Shown here: positions 44,516 to 54,910 of the stretch, piece by piece | Layout: each line of letters starts with the position of its first letter | How positions within the stretch are numbered: the stretch's first letter is position 1 | Notes under the pieces: generated by a model | Database searches by the model: none | What the model saw: only the letters and a program-made list of their open reading frames with translations | Told to the model about the DNA's origin: nothing | Source: Acestrorhynchus altus | Taxonomy: Eukaryota; Chordata; Actinopteri; Characiformes; Acestrorhynchidae | NCBI GenBank assembly: GCA_034509495.1 | Contig: CM067525.1 | Location: forward strand, 4,089,445-4,153,444 | Length of the DNA: 64,000 nucleotides | Direction: 5' to 3' | Translations under genes and position numbers: made by a program

Positions 44516-45674
44516 AATGATATGCCCTTTTGTACCAAGGTCCAATGTCTAATCTATAGTTCATATCAACCTGAGACATAACTGCATGTCACTCCAACTT
44601 GTTAAGAAGGTATTACCACCCACAGTGGACAGCACAGTGGTAATGGTTACGACTGGTGGAATCTGGTTATAGTAACTGTTCATGTGAACAGATTCACTCA
44701 GAATACTCATCCACATACAGTGCAGAAGCCCCAAATGCCTTTCCCGCAGCTCAGTGCCGTGTTCTTTACATTCCACGGGAGACAGCAAGAGTTATGGGAA
44801 ACGATAATTAGTTCCTGTCCCATGACTTTTGGATTGTGAGTGTAAATTCTATATTTTCAATGAAAACACCACAGGGTTAGCCACTTCCACACACTCTCAT
44901 TATTCCACTTTGCCAAGCAAATATGCAGTTCCCATTCTAGGGCACCTTTATCAAGCTGCTTTCATGTTGTTTTTCCTCCACAGCTCTCAGGGACAAAAAT
45001 GAGGTCCAGTATTTTCTGTGTGCTCTTGACAATGAATATTTGAATATGTCAGCACAGCTAGCTGGACAAAACAGCTTCCATTAATGTGCTGCAAGGCTGA
45101 TAAGCTGAAGCCAATGGAGTTAAACTTTAGGTTACGTTCTTGTTTTGCTTCTGTACAACAACCTCTAAACAAACATTCTGCTGACTGGAGTGACATCTGT
45201 CATCATCACCTGCCGACAGGTCTTAAAGCAATTGCGACACTACCAATGACAACTCATCAACTCAGAAAGCTGACGTTTGCGTGTCTGGGGTGTGTGTGTG
45301 TGTGTGTGTCAGTGAGAGAGTTTTGTATGGATGTCAGTGCTGTCTTTTATGCAAGCTTGATTCAGGAAAAAAGACGCTGGCTTCTATGAGTCATGCTGAA
45401 AGAGGAGTTGAGTGGTTGAAGGCAAATCTTAGCAGTGACAGAAAGCAGTTAAAAAAACTCAACTTACCTGTTTCATCTTTAGTCTGGGGATTAGAGAGAA
45501 AGTGTGTGTCTCTGAGTGTATGTGGTGTGTACTGGGGGAATAGGTACAGTGGGGTAGGAAGGTGGCAAGTCCCCACCATCGCCCTCTTAACAATAAAATG
45601 ACTAAAAGTACAAAACCACCCACCATTTCCCTTTTGTGAAACTTTCATGCCAGACGTCTCTGAGTGGAGCTGTA
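44516..45674. other. Unassigned stretch with a short (GT)n
   Basis: (GT)10 lies at about 45290-45310. No gene: the frames at 45084-45601 run through or beside the GT array and have no family resemblance. Confidence 0.45.
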
Positions 45675-46050
45675 GAGGTTCCTAATGGTGTCTTGAAGAT
45701 ATGACTGACCACATCATAGTATCTTTGTGTTCGAGACGAGATCTTGAGACGGCAGCAGTATGTTGATGCGCATCATCCTGTTGGAATAGAGCACCGGAGT
45801 GTGTGTTCAGAAAAAGGACCACTGGTTGCAGAACCTCGTTAAAGTAACGTTGGGCTGTTAAAGTGCCTGTAATGAAGACCAAAGGTGATGTGGTATTTTA
45901 CGAAATCGCATCCAACACCAGGACACCAGACCTTCTGGACATATGACATGACAACAAACCATCTTGGCACTGAACATGATCCCTGACCATGCAACTTCCT
46001 CTGGGGAGCTATCGCATATTATAGCTGCTCACCACTAATAGTGACCCTCT
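45675..46050 (-). pseudogene. Tc1-like transposase pseudogene, subfamily T2
   Basis: On the - strand an uninterrupted stretch reads V-F-I-T-G-T-L-T-A-Q-R-Y-F-N-E-V-L-Q-P-V-V-L then G-A-L-F-Q-Q-D-D-A-H-Q-H-T-A-A-V. This spans the second Asp of the DDE triad and closely parallels 10915-11200 and 9091-9520. Upstream pieces (to 46050) are frameshifted and the C-terminal catalytic part is missing. Confidence 0.8.
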
Positions 46051-46054
46051 CGTG

Positions 46055-46232
46055 GCAGAGGGCTTTTTTCAGCAGTGTAATGCTCACCCAAACACAGCAA
46101 AACCAAATTGCAACACAACCAGATTTAATGGCAATCAAGCATTTAATTCAACCCCTGCTGGGACACCAGCTTCAGCAACCTATGAGTTTACAGGATCTTC
46201 AGGCCCAGTTAAAACATCTATGGGCTGCATGA
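46055..46232 (+). pseudogene. Tc1-like transposase C-terminal fragment, T1-like
   Basis: G-F-F-Q-Q-C-N-A-H-P-N-T-A keeps the Q-Q-x-N-A frame but has Cys where the catalytic Asp belongs. GCTTCAGCAACCTATGAGTT and CAGGATCTTCAGGCCCAGTT match T1 copy 1. It lies head-to-head against the - strand T2 fragment and is cut at its 3' side by a SINE. Confidence 0.65.
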
Positions 46233-46575
46233 TACCATCCATCCATTTCCATCCATCCATCCATCCATTTTCTGTACCGCTTAGTCCTGAATAGGGTCAT
46301 GGGGGAGCCGGTGCCCAGCTGGCAACTCTGAGTGCAAGAATTGGAAACAACCCTAGACAGGGCACTAGTCCATCGTTGGGCGCACACACATTCACACACT
46401 AAGGACCAGAGTCACCAATTCACCTACCATGCATGTCTTTGGACTGTGGGGGAAACCAGAGTACCTGGAGGAAACCCACGCGAACACGGGGAGAACATGC
46501 AAACTCCACACAGAAACTTCCGAGGTCGCCCCACCCGGAGATCGAACCCAGGTCCTTCTTGCTGTGAGGCAAAGG
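46233..46575 (-). mobile_element. tRNA-derived SINE with (ATGG)n tail, family S1
   Basis: On the - strand: B-box GGTTCGATCTCC (about 46537-46548), then the body CCGTGTTCGCGTGGGTTTCC, GTCCAAAGACATGCATGGTA, AAGCGGTACAGAAAATGG and a tail of ATGG repeats (46238-46270 in + coordinates). I recall this body from widespread teleost SINEs with an L2-type 3' end. The A-box half of the tRNA head is missing. Confidence 0.75.
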
Positions 46576-46580
46576 TTAAA

Positions 46581-46746
46581 TGGTTCTCAATCCTGGTCCT
46601 GGAGTACCACTGCCCCTCAGCTTTTTCCACTGCAATTCCAGCACACCTGACCCAACTAATGAGCTAACTGACGAGCCCTTGCTGAGCCCAACTGGGTGTG
46701 TTCCAGCAGGACACCTCTAAAACTCCAGGACCAGGATTGAGAACCA
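46581..46746. mobile_element. 166-bp MITE with perfect 24-bp TIRs, copy 1
   Basis: The left end TGGTTCTCAATCCTGGTCCT (continuing GGAG) and the right end at 46723-46746 are exact reverse complements over 24 bases. No coding capacity. It starts five bases after the SINE. The perfect TIR suggests this copy is fairly young. Confidence 0.85.
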
Positions 46747-47805
46747 GTGCATTAGTTGAAATACAATGTATTTTTGTGAAATTGCTGTAAAGTGTCTTTC
46801 AATTCTAACTTGAATCAGATGTCAATTTGATAGTTTTGACCAAAATGAAATATTTTATTTTTAAAGAATGAAAATAGAAACAATGGATGTCTCAGTACTT
46901 TTCTCACTATAGTATTGTAAAAAATGCTGGCTTCTTTGAGTTATATATAGTATTGTGTTGTTTTGTTAAGGTCATAACTTTTGTCATCTTGAGAAAACCC
47001 AATGGCCTTTAGGGCCTTTCATTCCTGCGACCCAAACAACACCACCAAATAAAGTGATTCATTTAAAGTGGATTCCCTCAAGTCATCAAAAATGGGACAA
47101 TCTGTATTATTTTACCTTTGAATTGAGACAACAAACCTCAGTAATATAGTCTCATTGCTTCGGTCTGAGTGCAGCCAACCTGCAAACACTAATTACCCAC
47201 CAGTGTGTTTCCTCAATTTAGAAAAAAGGTGTTAAAGAAGTGTTCTAATGGGCCTCTAATGCATGGTACATGTTCCTTTTTAGTTTTCAGAAGCTGGTGG
47301 ACAATTCTCCGTGGACCCGCTGTCTGTCTCTTCACTCGTCCTGTAAAAATCCCCTAGATAATGAGAGTGGCAGACGGGCTCTGCTGAGAATCGCCCTCTG
47401 TTCCAATTACAAAGGAAGAGAGAGAGAAGAAAGTGTCATAGGTCCCAGGAAATTTCATTTTAATTAATCTTTGGCAGAAATCAGGCACTGGAGCAACATC
47501 CCGACTCTGGGTGCTCAGATTCCGCTTTTCAGTCTCAACAGGCATTAAATTAACAGGAACATTTTTCAGCACATCACCTCCATGCTCACAATAAACGGAG
47601 CAGATGTGGATACACGACATAACACCAGAGCCATACTTGTTGTTGACTGGCTTCAGTGTGTAGAAGCATAACTCATCTGAATTATGGCATATGGTCAGAA
47701 TGGTGTGCAGGTGTGAGTGTGTATATTGCACAGGTGGTCTTTTCTCAGTAGGTGATTATAAGTCTATGTTGTATAATAAATATGTAAGAGGATATGAGTA
47801 ATTTG
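46747..47805. other. Unassigned stretch, partly CNE-like
   Basis: 47270-47560 is repeat-free with TTTCATTTTAATTAATCTTT and AGAATCGCCCTCTGTTCC. Frames there reach 125 codons on the - strand without resemblance to known proteins. The rest is plain. Confidence 0.35.
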
Positions 47806-48060
47806 TCGCTGTCAGGCTATTGGCCATTGTATCGGAGCTGGGGACCCAACGCTTTCTTCCAGGCACATTGGCTGCCCAGCAGTGACGTAATGGAGTCGGT
47901 TCAAAAAGAGACCGTGGATTACCATGTGTTGGAGGAGGCACATGTTCTTGTATTCACCCTCCTACTGCCTGGAGCATCCTATGTGATAGGGAGAACGTTC
48001 TAGTGGAGTCGGGTAATTGGAACTTACAAATTGGGGGAAAAATTGGGATAATATTTTTAT
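47806..48060 (+). mobile_element. SINE family S2, 3' part
   Basis: CATTGTATCGGAGCTGGGGA, TGGCTGCCCAGCAGTGACGT and TTCACCCTCCTACTGCCTGG match the - strand S2 copy at 13018-13322. It ends ACAAATTGGGGGAAAAATTG and an A/T-rich tail. The tRNA head is missing. Confidence 0.65.
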
Positions 48061-48092
48061 TAAAAATGTATATCTATTGTATTAAAAAAAGA

Positions 48093-48257
48093 ATTTTCTC
48101 AACCCTGGTTCTCGAGTCCCCCTGCCCTACACATTTTAGTGGATTCCCTGCTTTTACAGACCCACATCTCTGAATGAGCTGGTTAGTTGAATCACGTGTA
48201 TCTGGAGCAGGAAATACCATGCAGGACATTGGTATTTCCAGAACCAGGGTTGAGAAA
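48093..48257. mobile_element. 166-bp MITE, copy 2
   Basis: TTTTCTCAACCCTGGTTCTC on the left and GAACCAGGGTTGAGAAAC on the right are inverted repeats. Length equals that of the copy at 46581, and the TIR core CTCAA(T/C)CCTGGT is shared. More diverged than copy 1. Confidence 0.8.
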
Positions 48258-48284
48258 CACTGATCTAGAACATCACAATATGTT

Positions 48285-48447
48285 TTTTATCGTCTCATAT
48301 TCTTAACCACCCTTGTCCATTTTTCCTGCTTCAACACGTCAACTTCAAGAACTGACTGATCACTTGCAGATACCACCCTCTGACAGGTGCCACTAGAAAC
48401 TGGTTACCAATGTTACGCCTGTCAGTGGTTATAATGTTATGGCTGAT
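48285..48447 (-). mobile_element. Tc1-like subfamily T5, 5' terminal fragment
   Basis: The outer end at 48425-48447 reads GTGGTTATAATGTTATGGCT (a TIR in reverse). Inward on the - strand come CTGACAGGTGCCACT (as + strand), GAAGTTGACGTGTTGAAGCA and a start-like ATGGACAAGG near 48318. It matches the left end at 49394, which points the opposite way. Confidence 0.65.
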
Positions 48448-49393
48448 CTTATAATCTTTGTGTATTTGGGCAACCAGAAAGACAGAAATACACATAGCTA
48501 GTGGACTGATTAAGCTTCATTAAATGTCTGAGGCCTCATAATTATTCAAACCATTAGAAAGAAACTCTGGAATTCCAATGGTTCCAAGATCCTTGGAATT
48601 CTAAATGCATCCGTGTATGTGTGTGTGTGAGACAGGGAGATGAAAAAAGACATGTGTCTATGTATAAGAGAGAGAGTGTATATGTGTACTAGTGTGTGTG
48701 ATAAAAACAGAGGGGGCGGGGGTCCGCAGTTCTTTGTTCTTTCTCCTTGCTTCGGGTAGCACGGAAAAGGGAATGTGACATTGGCGAAGCATGTTCGGCT
48801 CCACCACGGAGACAGTGTTTCATTTGAAATGCATTTCATGCGTGCAGATCTTTTCACTCAGAGGGAGCAGCTGCCATTCACTCGTCCATATGGAGCAATT
48901 TAAATGGCGTGACATCCCATGAACGCCCCGGGATGACGAGGATCCTCGGCTAAGCATCTCTTCCCTTGTAGGGCATGAAATGCCAAAAGAAGTGGCCTAG
49001 GGATCACCATGACCTCTCCAGGTTTACACTACCTTTCTCCTCTTGATCTGCTTTGAATCCAGTCTTCCTTGAGGCACTTTCCGGGTCAGGTACGGCCTGG
49101 AGCTTCTGGCCCGTTCCTTTGATCTGCTCTCTGTGTGAAGGTTCCTTCGTTCAAAGGTTCCTGGGCTGCTCTAGCGTGGGCTTGGATGTGGGATCAGTAA
49201 TGAGGGAACACTGCAGCCTCGAGGCAACTGCCAATAGAAAGAGACCGTCACGATTAATTCTTTGGTTGGAATATTACAGAATTACTCATTTATTTATTAA
49301 CTGAGGAATATTTGGAATATTTCTTGGAATAAAATAATAATAAATAAATAAAATAAAATAAAAAATTAACATACAATTACACTAGGAATGGAT
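48448..49393. other. Stretch between two T5 ends, with candidate CNE and microsatellites
   Basis: 48610-48710 has degenerate GTGT/GAGA repeats. 48740-49050 is repeat-free with a perfect 14-base palindrome TGAAATGCATTTCA (48825-48838) containing overlapping octamer-like ATGCATTT. 49331-49366 is (AAATA/AATAA)n. No gene. Confidence 0.4.
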
Positions 49394-49786
49394 ATGCCAT
49401 AACATTAAAACCACTACTAGGTGCAGTGAATAATATTGATAATCTGGGTACACTGGCTCCTGTCAAAGGATTGGGTATTTTAAGGCCATATATTTTAAGG
49501 CCCTGATTTGTTGTTTTGTCTAGAACTGGGATGTTCTAGACAACTGAAGTTCAGAACATCTCCAAAACATCAGGCAGGTCTTGTGGGCTGTTTCCAGTAT
49601 GCTACCTACTAAAAACGCACCAAGGAAGGACATGGAAGCTCCTGGGTCATAGGCCCATTGATGTTTGTGATGACTAGCCCATCTGGTTGCCCCCCAAAAA
49701 AGTACTGAAGTAGAAATAGCTGAAAACGTTTATGGGGCCTATGTCTTGTGGAGTCATCGATGGGTCAGAGCTGTTTTGGTATTCTT
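49394..49786 (+). pseudogene. Internally deleted Tc1-like element, subfamily T5
   Basis: Begins with TIR-like GCCATAACATTAAAACCACT. Then come the 5' leader (GGCTCCTGTCAAAGGATTGG) and the DNA-binding-domain remnant I-S-K-T-S-G-R-S-C-G-L-F-P-V-C. Near 49725 it jumps to the 3' end of the element (TCTTGTGGAGTCATCGATGG, GTCAGAGCTGTTTTGG). The whole catalytic domain is missing, so it is a deletion derivative. The outer right TIR is not seen. Confidence 0.7.
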
Positions 49787-49859
49787 TACTGCCACTAAAC
49801 GACATCATTGGTATTTTCAGTCCACTGCAAACAATACAAGTTACAAGAATTGTTTCGTC

Positions 49860-50215
49860 AATACTCTGATCAAAGACTCCACTAAATGAATCAATAAGCC
49901 AAAGACATGAATCAATTGAATTAACTTCCTGTTACATCAATCAATTGCCCAGTGGCATAAATCAATAAGTTATAGGCTTAATCATATGAATCAGTTGGCC
50001 AAAGACTCAGTGACATGAATCAGTTTGCTTAAGGGTCCATCGGAGGAATCAGTTAACTAAAGACCCCAGGCATGAACCAGTTATCTACAATTTCCTTCAT
50101 ATGAATCATTGAGCTAAAGATTCCATCACATGAATCAATTATCTCAAGACTCCATCTCATGAATCAGTTATCTAAAGTGTCCATCACATGAATCAATTAT
50201 CTACAGACTCCTATC
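49860..50215 (+). repeat. 29-bp minisatellite (CATGAATCAATTATCTAAAG)
   Basis: ATGAATCA starts at 50101, 50130, 50159 and 50188, exactly 29 bases apart, each followed by (G/A)TTATCT(A/C)(A/C)AGACTCCATC-type sequence. Upstream units back to about 49860 are degenerate with variable spacing. Confidence 0.85.
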
Positions 50216-50998
50216 ATATCTATAGATCATCATCACACAATCCTGAGTGGGAATCACTGTGTTCACTATGTTATACAATCATATCCCCTTTTCTGAGACC
50301 AGTATTCTTGCAGTAGTATAATTCTGGACAGTGCTGCTGCTCTGTAATGGTACTGAACGCCGTCGGGCAGAGATGTTGACGTGCCTGGCGGAACCCAGCG
50401 CTGTAATTTCGAGGGCATATGATATTGGCATTCACAGTATACCTCTCAGCCAATCGCACTGGGGGCTTGGAACCAACAAACGTACAAACGACTGAAAATG
50501 ACTGGCGGAGGTGGATAAATACAGCATGCGAATAGTAACAGAATTCTAAAACCACGTGGAAATGTCTAGAATTAGAGAACCTGTAGAACCAGATTCCCAA
50601 TGCTTATATTGTGTACTCTGCAGAGACATGCTGCACTACAATGGGCATCTCTTGAAAAGGTGCAGCGGGGTGCCACTTTGGTGCCTTTTTACCTACCTTT
50701 CTGCTTCAGCCACTAATGTGTGATGCATCCAATCACATCCAATCACAGTCAAAAGTGTTTTCAGCTTTTCTCGAAAGTCTGTGATCCTTTCACAACTCAA
50801 GCTGGAAATCAGGCCCATAATTCTCTCATTCACTCTCCCCCTCGTACCCTTCCACTCCTCTCTCTAATGGGGCCAGACTGTGTGTAAGCCGCCCACTGCC
50901 AGTGGAGCTGAGCTGATATTACCCACTAATTAACAATGCTGCCTGCACTAATCAGCCTTACAACCACAATACAGCAGTACAGCATGACTGCTGATTTA
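50216..50998. other. Unassigned stretch, CNE-like right part
   Basis: 50800-50990 is repeat-free with TATTACCCACTAATTAACAA and GCACTAATCAGCC motifs. A 109-codon - strand frame at 50271-50600 lacks family resemblance. Confidence 0.35.
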
Positions 50999-50999
50999 G

Positions 51000-51064
<65 letters not shown>
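50999..51064 (+). repeat. (CT)n microsatellite
   Basis: About 32 CT units with one CG interruption. Confidence 0.95.
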
Positions 51065-51426
51065 GTTTGTCTGAACCGTGCATGGCCTGGCATCTTTCAT
51101 TCTCTCTTTTCCCACTCTTTCTCACCACTGACCTCGTTATCCATTTTTGCTAGTTCTCTCTCTGGTCTATAGTTTGCCACTTTTGTGCTTCTAAACAGAG
51201 AGGATGCTTTTGTGAGAGGAGCTTAACTGGTGGCAGAAAGTCACAGTTCACATACTGGTGTTCCTGACCCATATTGGCTATTGGATTAAGGACCAAACTG
51301 GACCAGTGGCTGTACATCTTTGTATACTTTGTTGGACACCAGTATGTATAAAAAGACACAGTCAAGACATACAGATTTCTCAATGCCTATTGTTTTGTAC
51401 TTTGCATTCATGTCCAGGACCTTCAG

Positions 51427-51428
<2 letters not shown>

Positions 51429-51461
<33 letters not shown>
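51429..51461 (+). repeat. (TA)n microsatellite
   Basis: About 16 AT units, 17 bases upstream of family X copy 9. Confidence 0.9.
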
Positions 51462-51462
<1 letters not shown>

Positions 51463-51477
51463 TCATGTCATATATAC

Positions 51478-51720
51478 TTTTCAGATCTGAAATTTGAACA
51501 CTGTGATTAGTGACATCATTAGCCCCACCCCCTCTCACTGATCAGTCAGAGTCTGTATGCCGGGTTGAGCATGTACCCGTGGACAGAGCAGTAAACATGC
51601 ACTGGAAGCTCCTTTGGCTCTTAAACTGGTATGTGCAGGTTACTCTGATCCTGAGTTATGAAGCTTAGAAAACTGGCATGTAACTGCCCACAAAGTGCAG
51701 ATCTCTGGTGGTAAGAGTTC
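51478..51720 (+). mobile_element. Interspersed repeat family X, copy 9
   Basis: GTGACATCATTAGCCCCACC, ACTGATCAGTCAGAGTCTGT, GCAGTAAACATGCACTGGAA and CTCTGATCCTGAGTTATGAA reproduce blocks C and D of copy 1 with few differences. The B block is truncated to TTCAGATCTGAAATTTGAAC. Confidence 0.75.
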
Positions 51721-53009
51721 ATTTTCAGTTCAGTTCAGTTCAGAGCTCAGTTTTGTCTGTACACAAGCAGGTGCTGGGCTGAAAGGTAACCCAGTTTACT
51801 GACTTTAAGCACTTCAATTAGCTAAGCACACACCACACCGAGAGGACAACAAGAGGACACAGAATACAGCAACATATCTTGTATGAGATGGGAGGAATAA
51901 AAAAAAAAAGAATCATATTTTTTTGTTCCGTTTCTAAACTAGGCAAGGCCCTGCTGCTATGGGCTGACATGGTGACGTAAACCAGCCAATGAAAGCAGCA
52001 GATTCCATCATAAACGGAAAATATCAGGGTGGTTAATAGACTTGTAAAACATCAAAGAACAACTTCAAATACTAGTTTCATTCCATGGCGCTTTTAATGA
52101 GTTCTCTGAAGAGGTCATCAACAAGATGTTGGGTTTCAGATGATAGGTTCATCCCAACCTTGTTGCTCCAAAAAAAATTGGAATTGGAATCGCTCTCATT
52201 TTCCCATCCTGCCACCTGTATATTGGCAAGCTTATTCGTCCCGTCTCTTGGCCTGTCTCTTAACTGATGGCCATTTGGAGGTACTCTACACCCTGTCACT
52301 GTGGCAGCACTATATCTGAGCACTTTATTGCTCACTCCAGGTCACGGAGACGCCTCTACATAAATGATGGCTATGTAAATCACCTGCAACGCCGCACTAT
52401 TGGAGAGGCGCAGATTTAAGCTTCTGGTGGAATTGCTAAACGGACAGGAAACCGATAGTTGAGGCACTGAGGGAAGGGACTGGGAGAGAGAGAGAGAGGG
52501 AGAGGGAGGAAAGAGTGAGAGAAAGAAGGAGGCCGTTTATCATGGAGCCTGCTTAGCAAGCAGCAGCCAATTCATCCAAGACAGACTGGAAACTTCTTTG
52601 CCCTGAGTCGACTCTGCCATGTTAAATTAAGTTGTTACTCGCTTGTACGGCAGATTTCTGCTCACAGCTACATTCGCTTATCTGTGTTTACTGCGGGTGC
52701 CTAGTTTTACTCCAAGGAGAGGAGTAGTTGGTTTCCTTTTGAGGGAGTTTGATTTAAAAGGTCGTGGCAGTTCAGTTCAGTTCTACAAACATTTACAGTC
52801 AAATGAAAATGTTTGTTCTCTGTAAGCTTATTACACAATGAAGTGAATGATGAATAAAAGGACGGAAAATAAACCCTGAGCCTGTTTACTCCTTAATTGA
52901 CATGCATTTTGAAACGTAACATCATCGTACAATTCTCTCTGAGGCACATACGTAAATGATTATAGCTGTGGTCTGATTAGACACTCGGTCTTGGCACAAG
53001 CAGGCATAA
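51721..53009. other. Unassigned stretch
   Basis: (TTCAG)4 lies at about 51725-51745 and a GA-rich patch at 52482-52530. 52340-52480 is repeat-free. Frames of 60-85 codons at 52078-52335 overlap on both strands without similarity. Confidence 0.4.
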
Positions 53010-53660
53010 ACGTCCCCTACTGCCCTATAAAAAGGCTTTCAGGGGCTACTTCTGGGTAGTGTACCTCTTGGTGAAAGACCGTTGACTGCTAGACACACTC
53101 AAACACATTGTTCCCTGTTGAAAGACACATCATTGGTTGGAGTGTAGCAGGATGTCAGCCATCCAGACCATTCTGTCCAAGTCACCTTGACCTTCATTTG
53201 CAGTGGTTTTCTGAACATGAAATCTGGGCCGATACCAACTGGGACCATATCGTCTTTAAAAACATATCCGGTTTGTTATCGGCCTCCGATGACAGTCAGG
53301 TTTGAGTGTGGATAAGTACTTCAATCCTGCCTTTGTTGTGGAGCGACACATTGCCCCAGATGCTGGCATGCTAGCATTTACCAAAGCTAACAGCTCAGTG
53401 ATATGAGCAGGACATCCTGCAGGATAATGCTCCCACACAGCAAGGGTTTCCCAGGAATGTCTATGCCAGATTGTATCACTTGCTTGGTCTAGTCACCAGA
53501 TTTACCGCCAATCAGGAATTTATGGGACATGATAGAGCATCAGCGTTGGCAATCTATGAGTGTGCAGGAGCTACAGGCCCAGCTGCAACATCTGTGGGTA
53601 AACGTGCTCATCTTGTATCAAGACTAGAGGCCCAATGGGGAACTAGAGCCGACACTCACA
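53010..53660 (+). pseudogene. Tc1-like element, subfamily T1, copy 3 (internally deleted)
   Basis: The left end CTGCCCTATAAAAAGGCTTT (about 53020) and GTAGTGTACCTCTTGGTGAA match copy 2. The transposase part is short: AGCAGGACATCCTGCAGGAT joins two regions that are about 70 bases apart in copy 2, removing the segment before the second Asp. It continues with S-A-L-A-I-Y-E-C-A-G-A-T-G-P-A-A-T in a shifted frame. Clearly inactive. Confidence 0.75.
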
Positions 53661-53797
53661 TACATAACTTACATACACGCATAGAAAGATTCAGTCCATT
53701 CCAGCAACTTCTATCTAGGTACTTTATTTATTTATTTAAAGGGGGGGTCTATAAGGAACCATTAGTCACCTTTATATTGAATAATGAATAATACTTA

Positions 53798-53851
53798 ATA
53801 AATTAAAATAAATTAAATTAAATTAAATTAAATTAAATTAAATTAAATTAA
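53798..53851 (+). repeat. (AAATT)n microsatellite
   Basis: About ten AATTA/AAATT units. Confidence 0.9.
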
Positions 53852-54640
53852 AATCTGTGCTTGTTATGAAGTTATTAGTCCGAATGCATAAACAATTATG
53901 AATTATTCAGTAACTGCTTAGTTTACTGCATTATCTGGTTCTGTATGTGTTCAGGGTTCTGTTTCAGGGCCTATGAAACTGATGCTGAATGTGGACAACG
54001 GGCCTGCTTACAGGGTTTAATGGGTTAAATCCACTTATTCACACACTGTACCATTACACAAATGAACCAAAATGGGTTTTAATGGCATCAGTTAAAGAAG
54101 CCTTCATTTAAATTTTTACAGAGAATACCCACAGTCTCTTCAGGTGGAACTTTAGTTTGGATCGTTTCATTCGTTCTACTAATTACGTCGATGAGTGCTC
54201 ACTCCTGCTGTTAAATGCTGGACAGACTGATCCCAGATCATTATTTCAGGCTTTATTGCACTAATAACCTATCAGCATGCTGAGGGCCAAAAGTGACTGC
54301 AGGTTTTGACTATACAAAGACTGACATCTGCTGATGGAGAATGGCATTACACATGCAGCATTTCTTAATGAATCCATTTAAGTTGGAGTGGAGTGCAAAG
54401 GTAGGCGATGTCAGGTTTATAATACCTGATTCAGCACATCAAGAGATTTAGAACTGGCTTGAGCAGTTTAATCTGGTGGCCATATCTCAGCACCTGCAGG
54501 TGAATGTCACAGCATTCTTTCTCATGTCATTAGTCCTGTTATTTTCATTCATTTATTCTTAAATTGTGAGAGCAGAACACACCATTGAGAGATGAACCAT
54601 TCAAAGATGTGAAGGTGCCACACAATGCATTTATTATTAC
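53852..54640. other. Unassigned non-coding stretch
   Basis: No recognised feature. Confidence 0.45.
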
Positions 54641-54910
54641 GCTGGTCTTTGACATAACTTTTCTGAAAATGACCAGGTTTTGCTGGTAGCTGGCTTCTGA
54701 TGGTCCAGGTGAAAACATACCCTAATCTGGTGATCCAGATGCTTAACCAGCTCTTGACCAGCAGAGAGGATACGGAATTTGTTAGAGTGGTCTTCCTGGT
54801 TCTGCTGGTCATTCTGGTCAACCAGCTTGTTTATGCCAGTCATGCTGGTCAACCAGCTTGCTAACACAAATATGTGACTGGTGTTTGGGGTGTTTGTTAT
54901 CCTGGTCGTA
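54641..54910 (+). repeat. Degenerate CTGGTCAACCAGC minisatellite
   Basis: GTCAACCAGCTTG occurs at about 54818 and 54848 with CTGGTCATTCTGG, ATGCTGGTCAACC and related units across 250 bases. It is the inverse-strand counterpart of the array at 12745-13015. Confidence 0.65.
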
